A stretch of DNA of 64,000 nucleotides from NCBI RefSeq assembly GCF_000496075.1, contig NZ_AWXZ01000039.1:606713-670712 (forward strand), read 5' to 3'. This DNA is from Lutibaculum baratangense AMV1. GTDB lineage: Bacteria > Pseudomonadota > Alphaproteobacteria > Rhizobiales > Tepidamorphaceae. Made by a program: the position numbers and the translations under genes. This document shows, piece after piece, positions 29,785 through 37,457 of this stretch; the first letter of the stretch is position 1; each line of letters begins with the position of its first letter. The notes beneath the pieces are model-generated. The model was given only the letters and a program-made list of their open reading frames with translations. It did no database searches and was not told where the DNA came from.

Positions 29785-30105
29785 TCAGGCTCCGCCGCCC
29801 CGGGCGGCGAGGCGCTGTCTCAGAACGGGGAGCCGGATCGGATCGATCCTCTCCTCCTCGCAGAAGACGAGGAGGAGCGCTTCGTCGGCCATCACGTGGT
29901 CGAGCACGGCCCGAAGGAATCCCGGCTCGCCGGCCACCTCCCTGATCGCCTCCGGCTCGATTCCCGTGAGCCTGAGGAAACGCAAGATGCGCTCCTGGTC
30001 GCGCGCGAGGAACGCGAACGCCAGAAGGCCGATCTCCTCGGCCTCCCGATCGGGCCCGGACCCCTGCGAGTCTGCGATCGAATTTGCTTTTCTGTAAGTT
30101 TTCAC
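29785..30105 (-). CDS. DUF3572 family protein
   Basis: A small protein (106 residues from the GTG at 30105) of the DUF3572 family, restricted to Rhizobiales-like bacteria and without known function. The conserved core is [23 protein letters not shown], then [17 protein letters not shown] and [11 protein letters not shown]. The start is uncertain: in-frame ATG codons further upstream (for example 30195) would overlap the divK promoter region. It is divergent from divK, a common arrangement in the group. Confidence 0.75.
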   Translation of the reverse strand: MKTYRKANSIADSQGSGPDREAEEIGLLAFAFLARDQERILRFLRLTGIEPEAIREVAGEPGFLRAVLDHVMADEALLLVFCEEERIDPIRLPVLRQRLAARGGGA

Positions 30106-30196
30106 TTCTAGGTTCTCGAGCAGGACGCAAGGGCATTTGGCGCGGATCGCGAGCCCTCCCAACGGAAGCCGTTCAGAAGGCCCAAGGCCAGCCATA

Positions 30197-30577
30197 ATGA
30201 CCAAGACAGTTATGATCGTGGAGGACAACGAGCTCAATATGAAGCTCTTCAACGACCTCCTCATGGCCAACGGCTACACGACCGTCCAGACCCGGAGCGG
30301 GAGCGAGGTGATGGATCTCGCGCGCCAGCACAGGCCGGACCTGATCCTGATGGACATCCAGCTTCCGGAGATCTCGGGCCTCGACGTGACCCGCTGGCTG
30401 AAGGAGGACGAGGACCTCCACCGCATACCCGTCGTCGCCGTCACCGCCTTCGCCATGAAGGGCGACGAGGAGCGGATCCGCTCCGGAGGCTGCGAGGCCT
30501 ATATCTCCAAGCCTATCTCGGTGACGAAGTTCCTGGAGACCGTCCGCTATTACCTTGGCGAAGAGGCTGGCAGATGA
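30197..30577 (+). CDS. divK: Single-domain response regulator DivK
   Basis: DivK is the phospho-receiver that, with DivJ and PleC, controls CckA-CtrA signalling and polar cell fate in alphaproteobacteria. The 126-residue protein is only a receiver domain: acidic pocket VEDN, phospho-acceptor Asp53 in [11 protein letters not shown], the switch Thr in [11 protein letters not shown], and Lys in YISKPIS. The ATG at 30197 is preferred to one at 30137. Its stop overlaps pleD by four bases, the classical divK-pleD operon. Confidence 0.96.
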   Translation: MTKTVMIVEDNELNMKLFNDLLMANGYTTVQTRSGSEVMDLARQHRPDLILMDIQLPEISGLDVTRWLKEDEDLHRIPVVAVTAFAMKGDEERIRSGGCEAYISKPISVTKFLETVRYYLGEEAGR

Positions 30578-31941
30578 CTGCGCGCGTGCTGGTGGTCGAT
30601 GACATTCCGGCGAATGTCAGGCTCCTCGAGGCTCGGCTGAGCGCCGAGTATTTCGAGGTGGTCACCGCCTTCAACGGGCCGGACGCCCTGGAGATCATCG
30701 AGCGCGGCGAGTGCGACATCGTCCTCCTCGACATCATGATGCCCGGCATGGACGGTTTCGAGGTCTGCCGCCGCATCAAGGAGAACCCCGCGACCTTCCA
30801 CATTCCGGTCGTGATCGTGACGGCCCTCGACGCGCAGGAGGACCGGGTGCGCGGCCTCGAGGCCGGGGCGGACGATTTCCTGACGAAACCGGTGAACGAC
30901 ATCGCGCTCCTTGCCCGCGTGAAGAGCCTCGTGCGGCTCAAGTTCCTCACCGACGAGCTGCGGATGCGGGCGACGACGAGCCGCGGCATGGGCATGGATG
31001 AGCAGGCGGTGATGCCGCTGGCGGTTCATTCCGACGGAGCCCGGGTGCTCCTCGTCGACGGCCGACGCAACTCCTCCGAGCGCATCCTGGCCGCGCTCGA
31101 GCCGCGCCATCACGTCGAGGTCGAGGCCGACCCGCGCGAGGCGCTCTTCCGGATCGCCGACGGCGGCTTCGACGTTGCCCTGATCAGCCTGGACTTCGAC
31201 GATTTCGACGGGTTGCGGCTCTGTTCGCAGATCCGCTCGCTCGAGCGCACCCGCAACATCCCGATCCTGATGATCTCCAGTCCCGACGACGATGCGCGCC
31301 TGATGCGCGGGCTCGATCTCGGTGTGAACGACTACATCACTCGGCCGATCGACTACAACGAGCTCGTGGCCAGGGTGGCGACGCAGGTGCGCCGCAAGCG
31401 GTTCGCCGACAGGCTGCGCGACAACGTCCAGATGACCGTCGCGATGGCCCTCACCGACCCGCTGACGGGCCTGCACAACCGGCGCTACATGGAAAGCCAC
31501 CTGGCCACCCTCATCGGCCAGGCGAAGGACCGGGGGCGCAGCCTCTCGGTGCTCGTGCTCGATATCGACTACTTCAAGGCCGTAAACGACGAGTACGGCC
31601 ACGATGTCGGGGACGAGGTGCTCCGCGAGTTCTCGATGCGGCTGCGCAAGGCGATTCGCGGTATCGACCTGTGCTGCCGGCTCGGCGGAGAGGAATTCGT
31701 CGTGGTGATGCCGGAGACCGAGCTGCCCCAGGCGCTCCTCGTCGGCGAGCGGATCCGCCAGCGGATCGGCACGCAGCCGTTCCTCGTCGGTGGCCGGAAG
31801 CTCGAAATCACGGTGAGCGTGGGGGTCGCGGCGCTGGAGCGGAGCAGCGAAGATGGCGCGTCGATCCTGAAGCGCGCCGACCAGGCGGTCTACAGCGCCA
31901 AGCGGCACGGTCGGAACCGGGTGGTGTCGGAGGCCGCCTGA
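30574..31941 (+). CDS. pleD: Response regulator diguanylate cyclase PleD
   Basis: PleD makes cyclic di-GMP when phosphorylated and drives the swarmer-to-stalked type transition. The 455-residue protein has receiver 1 (phospho-acceptor Asp53 in [11 protein letters not shown]), a degenerate receiver 2 (about 150-275; LDFDDFDG keeps acidic residues), and a GGDEF domain with [14 protein letters not shown] and the active-site form GGEEF. The inhibitory I-site RxxD is kept (RGID, five residues before GGEEF), so product feedback is expected. Confidence 0.96.
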   Translation: MTARVLVVDDIPANVRLLEARLSAEYFEVVTAFNGPDALEIIERGECDIVLLDIMMPGMDGFEVCRRIKENPATFHIPVVIVTALDAQEDRVRGLEAGADDFLTKPVNDIALLARVKSLVRLKFLTDELRMRATTSRGMGMDEQAVMPLAVHSDGARVLLVDGRRNSSERILAALEPRHHVEVEADPREALFRIADGGFDVALISLDFDDFDGLRLCSQIRSLERTRNIPILMISSPDDDARLMRGLDLGVNDYITRPIDYNELVARVATQVRRKRFADRLRDNVQMTVAMALTDPLTGLHNRRYMESHLATLIGQAKDRGRSLSVLVLDIDYFKAVNDEYGHDVGDEVLREFSMRLRKAIRGIDLCCRLGGEEFVVVMPETELPQALLVGERIRQRIGTQPFLVGGRKLEITVSVGVAALERSSEDGASILKRADQAVYSAKRHGRNRVVSEAA

Positions 31942-31985
31942 CGCGTTCGTGATCGCGTTCGACCTTCCTGTCATAAATCTTTACC

Positions 31986-32000
31986 TTAACGCTTGATTAA
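31986..32000 (+). promoter_or_regulatory. CtrA-type box TTAA-N7-TTAA
   Basis: A full-length CtrA half-site pair, TTAA-cgcttga-TTAA, lies 45 bases after pleD, and a third TTAA is at 32013-32016. A GANTC site (GATTC, 32026-32030), the CcrM methylation target, follows. In GC-rich DNA, TTAA words are rare, so the exact N7 spacing is notable. A possible -10, GATAAT, stands at 32044-32049. The likely target is the structured RNA downstream, since no gene starts on this strand before 46 kb. Confidence 0.55.
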
Positions 32001-32055
32001 AAGCGGTAATCCTTAAATTTGGATTGATTCTCTCGGGCGTGAGGATAATCTCACA

Positions 32056-32277
32056 ACCGTGGATTTCGGTCGGGGTCAAGCGGCGGTGCCCGACCGGTAA
32101 GAGCTAACCCTGCGGAGTGCTCAGGTCCGCCGCATCTCCTGGGTCCGTAGGGTTCGGCCGGCCGGAGGCGGCTAGAGTGGCCTCCTCGTATAGGTCGTCT
32201 TCGGTCGGCCACCTCAGACTAACGGTTCCTGACCTCCTTGCAGGAGCCGGTCGGTGTCCCCGACCGGCTCCTTTTTT
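32056..32277 (+). ncRNA. Candidate structured small RNA between pleD and rpmG
   Basis: This stretch has no credible reading frame but is full of perfect or near-perfect stems: 8 bp (32067-32074 with 32089-32096), 11 bp with one G-U (32106-32116 with 32144-32154) enclosing a 6-bp inner helix (CTCAGG with CCTGGG), 6 bp (32164-32169 with 32180-32185), and a final 12-bp terminator stem. A promoter-like GATAAT and a CtrA-type box lie upstream. The 5' end is guessed from the -10. It does not match 6S, tmRNA, RNase P or SRP RNA features known to me. An alternative is a long structured 3' region of pleD mRNA. The sequence CGGTCGG recurs at 32067, about 32200 and 32249, so alternative pairings are possible. 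Confidence 0.55.
32243..32277 (+). terminator. Strong rho-independent terminator
   Basis: A perfect 12-bp stem GGAGCCGGTCGG (32243-32254) pairs with 32260-32271 over a 5-base loop and is followed by six T (32272-32277). It ends a plus-strand transcript, either the candidate small RNA or read-through from pleD 300 bases upstream. Confidence 0.93.
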
Positions 32278-32327
32278 CTTTGCGAACGATCCGCAATATC
32301 GTCCCGCCTGCGACAATGCGCGCAAAG

Positions 32328-32356
32328 AAAAAGGGCACCGCCTTGGCGATGCCCTT
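32328..32356 (-). terminator. Rho-independent terminator of rpmG
   Basis: On the minus strand GGGCATCGCC (32354-32345) pairs with GGCGGTGCCC (32342-32333) with one G-U, and is followed by five T (32332-32328). It lies 28 bases after the rpmG stop and faces the plus-strand terminator at 32243-32277. Confidence 0.9.
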
Positions 32357-32383
32357 CCAGAACGCTGGTGCGTCGGCAGGAAG

Positions 32384-32551
32384 CTACTTGATCTTCGCTT
32401 CCTTGAACTCGACGTGCTTGCGCGCGACCGGGTCGTACTTCTTGACCGTCATCTTCTCGGTCATCGTGCGCGAGTTCTTCTTGGTGACGTAGAAATAGCC
32501 CGTGTCGGCGGTGCTCACGAGCCGGATCTTGACCGTTGTCGGCTTGGCCAT
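32384..32551 (-). CDS. rpmG: 50S ribosomal protein L33
   Basis: The 55-residue protein reads [18 protein letters not shown], then [16 protein letters not shown] and [18 protein letters not shown], a complete alphaproteobacterial L33. This version lacks the CxxC zinc pairs, as is normal for the C-minus type. It is a single-gene unit with its own terminator. The gap to pleD on the other side is the structured RNA region. Confidence 0.96.
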   Translation of the reverse strand: MAKPTTVKIRLVSTADTGYFYVTKKNSRTMTEKMTVKKYDPVARKHVEFKEAKIK

Positions 32552-32653
32552 GTCGAAATCGTCCTGTCAGTTGGGTGTGGCGTCGCGCGCGAGAGCGGGC
32601 GCAGTCGTTGCCGAGAAACTACCCGCCGGCCGCCGTTTGTCAAGGAATCCCTG

Positions 32654-33793
32654 TCAGCCCCGACGCACGAAAGACGAGACGAAGCGGGTGAAGGGGACGA
32701 GCATGTAGAGACCGAACAGGCTCGCCATCACCCAGGCGAAGCCGTGGGGATCCCAGACGTCCATGGCCGCGCCCGCGCTGATCGGGCCGACGAGCATGCC
32801 GAACGAGTAGAGCATCACGAAGAGCGAGTTCGCCGCCGCCAGATCGGCGCCGGAGAATCGTGCAGCCAGATGGGTCAGCCCGATCGTGTAGAGCCCGCCC
32901 GTCAGCCCGCCCCAGATGAAGACCAGCGGCAGAACGAGCCAGAGGGAGCCGACGACGAAGGGCAGGAGCAGGGCGCCGATCAGCCCGGCGAGCGCGCAGA
33001 CCGCCAGCGCCAGGGTGCGGTTCAGCCGGTCGGCCGCGAGCCCGATCGGGATCTGGAACAGCATGTTCCCGATGCCGACCACGGAGATGAGCATCGCGGC
33101 CGCGCCTTCGCCGAGGCCATTGCGCAGGCCGTAGAGGGCCGTGAGCGAAAAGGTCGTCTGTTCGAACGCGCCGAAGACGAGCGCGGCGAGCGTCGCCGAC
33201 GGCGCGACGAAGAGGAGCGCCAGAAATCGAAAGCTCTGGGCGCGATCGACGGCGGGAGCCACGGCGCGGCCGAAGGCGACCGGAAGTGCTGCGGCGAGAA
33301 AGGTCGCGGGCACGAGGACGAAGAGGATCGGGTTCTCGCTCCCGAAGACCGCCAGCGCCCCCGGTCCGACCGCGAATCCGAAGGAGAGGACCGTCGCATA
33401 GATCCCCATCACGAAGCCGCGGCGGCCTTCGGGCGCGGCGGTCGCGATCCAGAACTCGCTCACGATGAAGAGGATCGTGACGGAGCTCGTGAAGAGGAAG
33501 CGGAGCGGGAACCACAGCCAGAAGTCGCTGACCGGGAACAGGGAGAAGGTAACCGCGCCGTTCGCCAGCGCGACGTAGATGAGGCGCTTCGTGCCGAGAC
33601 GGCGGACGAGGCGGGGCACGAGCGGCGCCGTGACGAGGGAGGCGAAGCCCGCCACCGCCGTGTTCACGCCGATCATGGTGCTCGAGATGCCGCGGCTCTC
33701 CAGAAGCAGCGACAGGAGCGGCCCGGAGAGGCTGAGGCCGAAGCCGACGACCGATATGCAGATGATGGCGGCGATGATCCCGCGCCGCCGCAT
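32654..33793 (-). CDS. MFS transporter
   Basis: A major facilitator superfamily transporter, 379 residues from the ATG at 33793, with 12 predicted membrane helices. The loop between helices 2 and 3 (VPRLVRRLGTKRLIYVAL) and the FVMGIYATVLSFGFAVGP region resemble the YcaD-like group. A TTG at 33850 with a GGAGG site nine bases upstream would add 19 residues and is a fair alternative. The substrate is unknown. Confidence 0.88.
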   Translation of the reverse strand: MRRRGIIAAIICISVVGFGLSLSGPLLSLLLESRGISSTMIGVNTAVAGFASLVTAPLVPRLVRRLGTKRLIYVALANGAVTFSLFPVSDFWLWFPLRFLFTSSVTILFIVSEFWIATAAPEGRRGFVMGIYATVLSFGFAVGPGALAVFGSENPILFVLVPATFLAAALPVAFGRAVAPAVDRAQSFRFLALLFVAPSATLAALVFGAFEQTTFSLTALYGLRNGLGEGAAAMLISVVGIGNMLFQIPIGLAADRLNRTLALAVCALAGLIGALLLPFVVGSLWLVLPLVFIWGGLTGGLYTIGLTHLAARFSGADLAAANSLFVMLYSFGMLVGPISAGAAMDVWDPHGFAWVMASLFGLYMLVPFTRFVSSFVRRG

Positions 33794-33944
33794 GGCGCTC
33801 TCGTCCGCCGCGGACCTCCGTTCGACCGCGACGCCGAACTCACCCTTCAAGACACTGAACCTCCACCGTCCGAGGGCTCCCTGTGCCACGGGGCTGAGGC
33901 TTCGGCAAGCTCCTGCGGCAGCGCCGAGGGGCCGCTCTCAGCCG

Positions 33945-34703
33945 TCAGGAGATCTCTTCGGCCACGTGCTTGCCCCGCACGGTCCGGCGGAACAGGACGG
34001 GTCGATGGGAGCGAAGCCCGCCCGGGGCCCCGAGCCGTTCGCGCAGCACCGTCAGCGCGACGCGCGTCACCCCCGGCATCTCCATGCCGAGCGCCCCGTC
34101 GATCGGCAGGTAGCGGCGCTCCTCCAGCTCCGCAGTGGGGCAGTCCTCCGGCGGCAGGGCATGGGCGATGCGATCGGCCCCAACGGCGAAGAAGCGGTTG
34201 TCGAAGCGGCGCGTCTGGCGTGGCGGCGTGATCGCCCGCATGAAGAGCGAGAGGCCCGAGAGATCGGGCGCGAACCCGTGGCCGAAGAACGCCTCCCAGC
34301 CGCGAGGGGGCGTGGCGGAGGCAGGGGCCGCGCCGCCGACGATGATCCCGGTCTCCTCGAAGAGCTCGCGGATCGCGGCACACGCGATGGCGTGCGGGCG
34401 GCGGGGCGACATCGGCTGCCGGGTGCGAAGGGTGAGAAGGCGCTCAACGGCCGGATCGAGATGACCGGCGGCCGGGACGGCGAAATCCGTCGGGTCGACC
34501 GCCCCGCCCGGAAATGCGAGCGCGCTCGGGAAGAACACGTGCCGTTTGCTCCGCACGCCCATGAGCACGTGCCAGTGCCCGCCTTCGCGCCTGCATACGG
34601 CGAGCGACGCGCTGTCGCGGGGGCGCCTGTTGGGTGCGACCGGGGCGTCGTGTTCGTCGGCCGCGAAGCCGCGCGGGTGGTCGTTCACCGAGGCGGCGTC
34701 CAT
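33945..34703 (-). CDS. NUDIX hydrolase
   Basis: A 252-residue NUDIX-fold protein that likely cleaves a nucleoside diphosphate linked to another group. The Nudix helix is seen as AIRELFEETGIIVGG, but the GG of the box (LAFPGGAVDP) is separated from REL by an insert of about 45 residues, as in the NUDT19/CoA-diphosphatase-like group. A LFMRAITPP strand and RRFDNRFF follow. The start overlaps the DUF983 gene by 19 bases. Confidence 0.88.
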   Translation of the reverse strand: MDAASVNDHPRGFAADEHDAPVAPNRRPRDSASLAVCRREGGHWHVLMGVRSKRHVFFPSALAFPGGAVDPTDFAVPAAGHLDPAVERLLTLRTRQPMSPRRPHAIACAAIRELFEETGIIVGGAAPASATPPRGWEAFFGHGFAPDLSGLSLFMRAITPPRQTRRFDNRFFAVGADRIAHALPPEDCPTAELEERRYLPIDGALGMEMPGVTRVALTVLRERLGAPGGLRSHRPVLFRRTVRGKHVAEEIS

Positions 34704-35149
34704 GACACGAAGCCGACGCCGTCCCAGTCTTCCGCCCCGCCGGAGCGGGGATCGAAGCCGTGCATGTAATAGGCCCACTGGAGGCCGATCAGGGCGCCCT
34801 TGACCGGCGGCAGGAAGAGCAGGCAGAGGAGAATCGTCATCGGCAGGAAGATCGCCGAGTGGATCCAGAGGTCCGGCGCCCAGCCCCGCTCGACGATCAG
34901 GAGAAGCGGCACGACGATGTGGGCGACGATCGCGATGGTGAAATAGGGCGGTGCGTCGTCGGCCCGGTGGTGGTGGATCTCCTCTCCGCAATGAGCGCAG
35001 GCATCCACCGTCTTCAGGTAGCTGCGGAAGAGCTTTCCTTCACCGCAGGAGGGGCAGCGCCCCTTCATGCCGCGGCGCATGGCCGGCGCGAGCTTCCGCA
35101 GCGGCAGCTCGTCCGCGTCCCTCTGCCAGGTGATGGGCTTATCCGTCAT
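34685..35149 (-). CDS. DUF983 membrane protein with zinc ribbon
   Basis: A 154-residue protein: zinc ribbon CPSCGEGKLF and CAHCGEE (residues 32-58), followed by two membrane helices (FTIAIVAHIVVPLLLIVE and AIFLPMTILLCLLFLPPV). This is DUF983, common in alphaproteobacteria, of unknown function. The ATG at 35149 is chosen after an AGGA site. It sits ten bases after rnr and overlaps nudix, so all three share a transcript. Confidence 0.9.
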   Translation of the reverse strand: MTDKPITWQRDADELPLRKLAPAMRRGMKGRCPSCGEGKLFRSYLKTVDACAHCGEEIHHHRADDAPPYFTIAIVAHIVVPLLLIVERGWAPDLWIHSAIFLPMTILLCLLFLPPVKGALIGLQWAYYMHGFDPRSGGAEDWDGVGFVSWTPPR

Positions 35150-35159
35150 CGCGTGATCC

Positions 35160-37457
35160 TCAGCGCTTGCCGCGCGTCTTGCCCTTGCCGGCGGGGGAGG
35201 GGCGCCCTTTCCGCACAGGTTTCCTCGCGCGGGGGCCGCCGGGCGCGGGGCGGTTCCTGCCGGAGAGATAGCGACCCTCGGAGACAAGTTCAAATCGCAG
35301 CGCCCCGGCCAGCGGCGCGGCCTCGACGAGTCGCACCGTCACCTCGTCGCCGAGCGTGTGGGCCTCGCCGGTGCGATCGCCCACCATGCGCTGCCTCACC
35401 TCGTCGTAGACGTAGTAGTCGTTGCCGATGGTCGACGCCGGAATGAACCCGTCGGCGCCCGTCTCCCTCAGCCGGACGAACAGGCCGGCGCGCGTCACGC
35501 CGCCGATCCGGGCGGCGAACGTGGCACCCACCTGGTCGGCCAGGAAGTTCGCGATCAGCCGGTCGACCGTCTCGCGCTCGGCCGCCATCGCGCGCCGTTC
35601 GGTCGCAGAGATCTGGGCGCCGATCTCCTCCAGCCGCTGGATCTCCTCGTCGCGCAGCCCGTCGCGTCCGAGGTCGAGGGCACGCACGAGGGCGCGGTGC
35701 ACCACGAGGTCGGCATATCGGCGGATCGGCGAGGTGAAGTGGGCATAGCGCCTGAGGTTGAGCCCGAAATGCCCGAAATTCCCCGGGGCGTATTCCGCCT
35801 GCGCCTGGCTCCGCAGCACGACCTCGTGGACGAGCTGTTCGTTCTCGCTTCCACCGACCTTCTTCAGGATGCCGTTGAAATGCGAAGGCCGCAGAACCCC
35901 GGCCTTCGGCAGCTTGAGATCGAGGGAGGCGAGGAAGTCCGACAGCGCGGCGAGCTTCTCCTGTGACGGCGCGTCGTGGGCCCGGTAGAGGAGCGGCGTC
36001 CGCTCGCGCTCCAGCGTCTCGGCCGCGGCGACGTTCGCCATGATCATCGAGACCTCGACGAGCTTGTGGGCATCGAGGCGCGGCGGCACGACGACGCGCT
36101 CGACCTTGCCGTCCGCGCCGAGCACGAGCTTGCGCTCCGGTATCTCGAGCTCGAGCGGCTCGCGCGCGTCGCGCGCGGCGGCCATGCGCTCGTAGCACTG
36201 CCAGAGCGGCTTCAGGACCGGGTCGAGAAGCACGTCCGTGGCGGCATCCGGATGCCCGTCGATCGCCTGCTGCGCCTGGACGTAGTGAACGTTCGCCGCG
36301 ACCCGGATCATGGCGCGGGTGAAGCGATGCCCGGTCATCCGCCCGTCGCCGCCGATCTTCATGACGGCGACGAGGGCCGGCCGGTCTTCCCTCTCCATGA
36401 GCGAGCAGAGGTCGCCGGAGAGGCGCTCGGGCAGCATCGGAACGACGCGGTCCGGGAAATAGACAGAGTTCCCCCGCTTCAGCGCTTCGCGGTCGAGCGC
36501 CGAGCCGGGCGTCACGTAGTGGGCGACGTCGGCGATCGCGACATAGAGAACGAAGCCGCCTTCGTTCTCCGGATCCGGTTCCGCGTAGATCGCGTCGTCG
36601 TGATCCTTGGCGTCGGGCGGATCGATCGTGACGAGCGGCACGTGCCGCAGGTCCTCGCGGTTCGCGAACGGCGCGGGCTCGGCCTCCTCGGCCTCGCGCA
36701 ACACGTCGTCTGGGAACTCGATCGGGATGTCGTGGCTCAGGAGGGCGATCAGCGAGACGGCGTGCTCGCTCTGCATGTCGCCGATCCGGTCCGTCACCCG
36801 CGCGCGGGGCGGACCGAGCCGCGTGCCGCGCGTCAGCTCGACGGAGACGAGGTCACCGTCCCGCGCGCCACCCATGTCGGCGGGCGCGATGACGAGGTCA
36901 CGGCGCTCCTTCTTGTCGACCGAGCGAAGGAGCCCGCCGCCGTCCTCCGTCGCGGCGACGACGCCGATCACGGATTTCGGCTTGCGGTCGATGACCTTGA
37001 TGACGCGTCCGACGAGCGCGAACTCCCCGTGGCGGGCTTCCGCGATCCGTGCGAGCACGCGGTCGCCCACGCCCGGTGCGGGCGCGCGCGGCTTGCCGCG
37101 TCCGCCGCGGTCGTGCTCGATCAGGATCCTCGGCGCCGCGCCGTGGTCCTCCTCGTCCCAGTCGGTGGGTTCGGCGACGAGCTCGCCGTCGGCGTCCCGG
37201 CCCGTCACGAGGAGCACCTCGACGGGAGCCAGCGAGCCCGGGTGGCGCAGCCGCTTGCCGCGCTTCTCGATCTCCCCGTTCTCAGCCATCTCCCGCAGGA
37301 GCCGCTTCAGCGCGATCTTGTCGGCCGGCGCGACGTCGAACGCCTTCGATATCTCCCGCTTGCCGACCTTGCCGGGCTGCGAGCGCACGAACTCCAGGAC
37401 CTGCTCGCGCGTCGGCAGGGTCGTGGCGACTGACGTCGTGTCGCGGCGCTTCTTCAA
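35160..37457 (-). CDS. rnr: Ribonuclease R
   Basis: RNase R is a processive 3'-5' exoribonuclease that digests structured RNA. The 765-residue protein has an N-terminal winged-helix domain (REQVLEFVRSQPGKVGKREI), cold-shock domains, the RNB catalytic core with TIDPPDAKDHDDAIYAE, whose aspartates bind metal, and SYFPDRVVPMLPERLS-like block (NSVYFPDRVVPMLPE), then an S1 domain and a Lys/Arg-rich tail. It starts at a TTG overlapping the topA stop in TTGA. Confidence 0.97.
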   Translation of the reverse strand: MKKRRDTTSVATTLPTREQVLEFVRSQPGKVGKREISKAFDVAPADKIALKRLLREMAENGEIEKRGKRLRHPGSLAPVEVLLVTGRDADGELVAEPTDWDEEDHGAAPRILIEHDRGGRGKPRAPAPGVGDRVLARIAEARHGEFALVGRVIKVIDRKPKSVIGVVAATEDGGGLLRSVDKKERRDLVIAPADMGGARDGDLVSVELTRGTRLGPPRARVTDRIGDMQSEHAVSLIALLSHDIPIEFPDDVLREAEEAEPAPFANREDLRHVPLVTIDPPDAKDHDDAIYAEPDPENEGGFVLYVAIADVAHYVTPGSALDREALKRGNSVYFPDRVVPMLPERLSGDLCSLMEREDRPALVAVMKIGGDGRMTGHRFTRAMIRVAANVHYVQAQQAIDGHPDAATDVLLDPVLKPLWQCYERMAAARDAREPLELEIPERKLVLGADGKVERVVVPPRLDAHKLVEVSMIMANVAAAETLERERTPLLYRAHDAPSQEKLAALSDFLASLDLKLPKAGVLRPSHFNGILKKVGGSENEQLVHEVVLRSQAQAEYAPGNFGHFGLNLRRYAHFTSPIRRYADLVVHRALVRALDLGRDGLRDEEIQRLEEIGAQISATERRAMAAERETVDRLIANFLADQVGATFAARIGGVTRAGLFVRLRETGADGFIPASTIGNDYYVYDEVRQRMVGDRTGEAHTLGDEVTVRLVEAAPLAGALRFELVSEGRYLSGRNRPAPGGPRARKPVRKGRPSPAGKGKTRGKR

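Noticed and set aside
32104..32325. 73-codon minus-strand frame through the RNA candidate
   Set aside because: Its only ATG lies upstream of, and the frame runs through, the strong terminator hairpin; there is no ribosome site and no family match.
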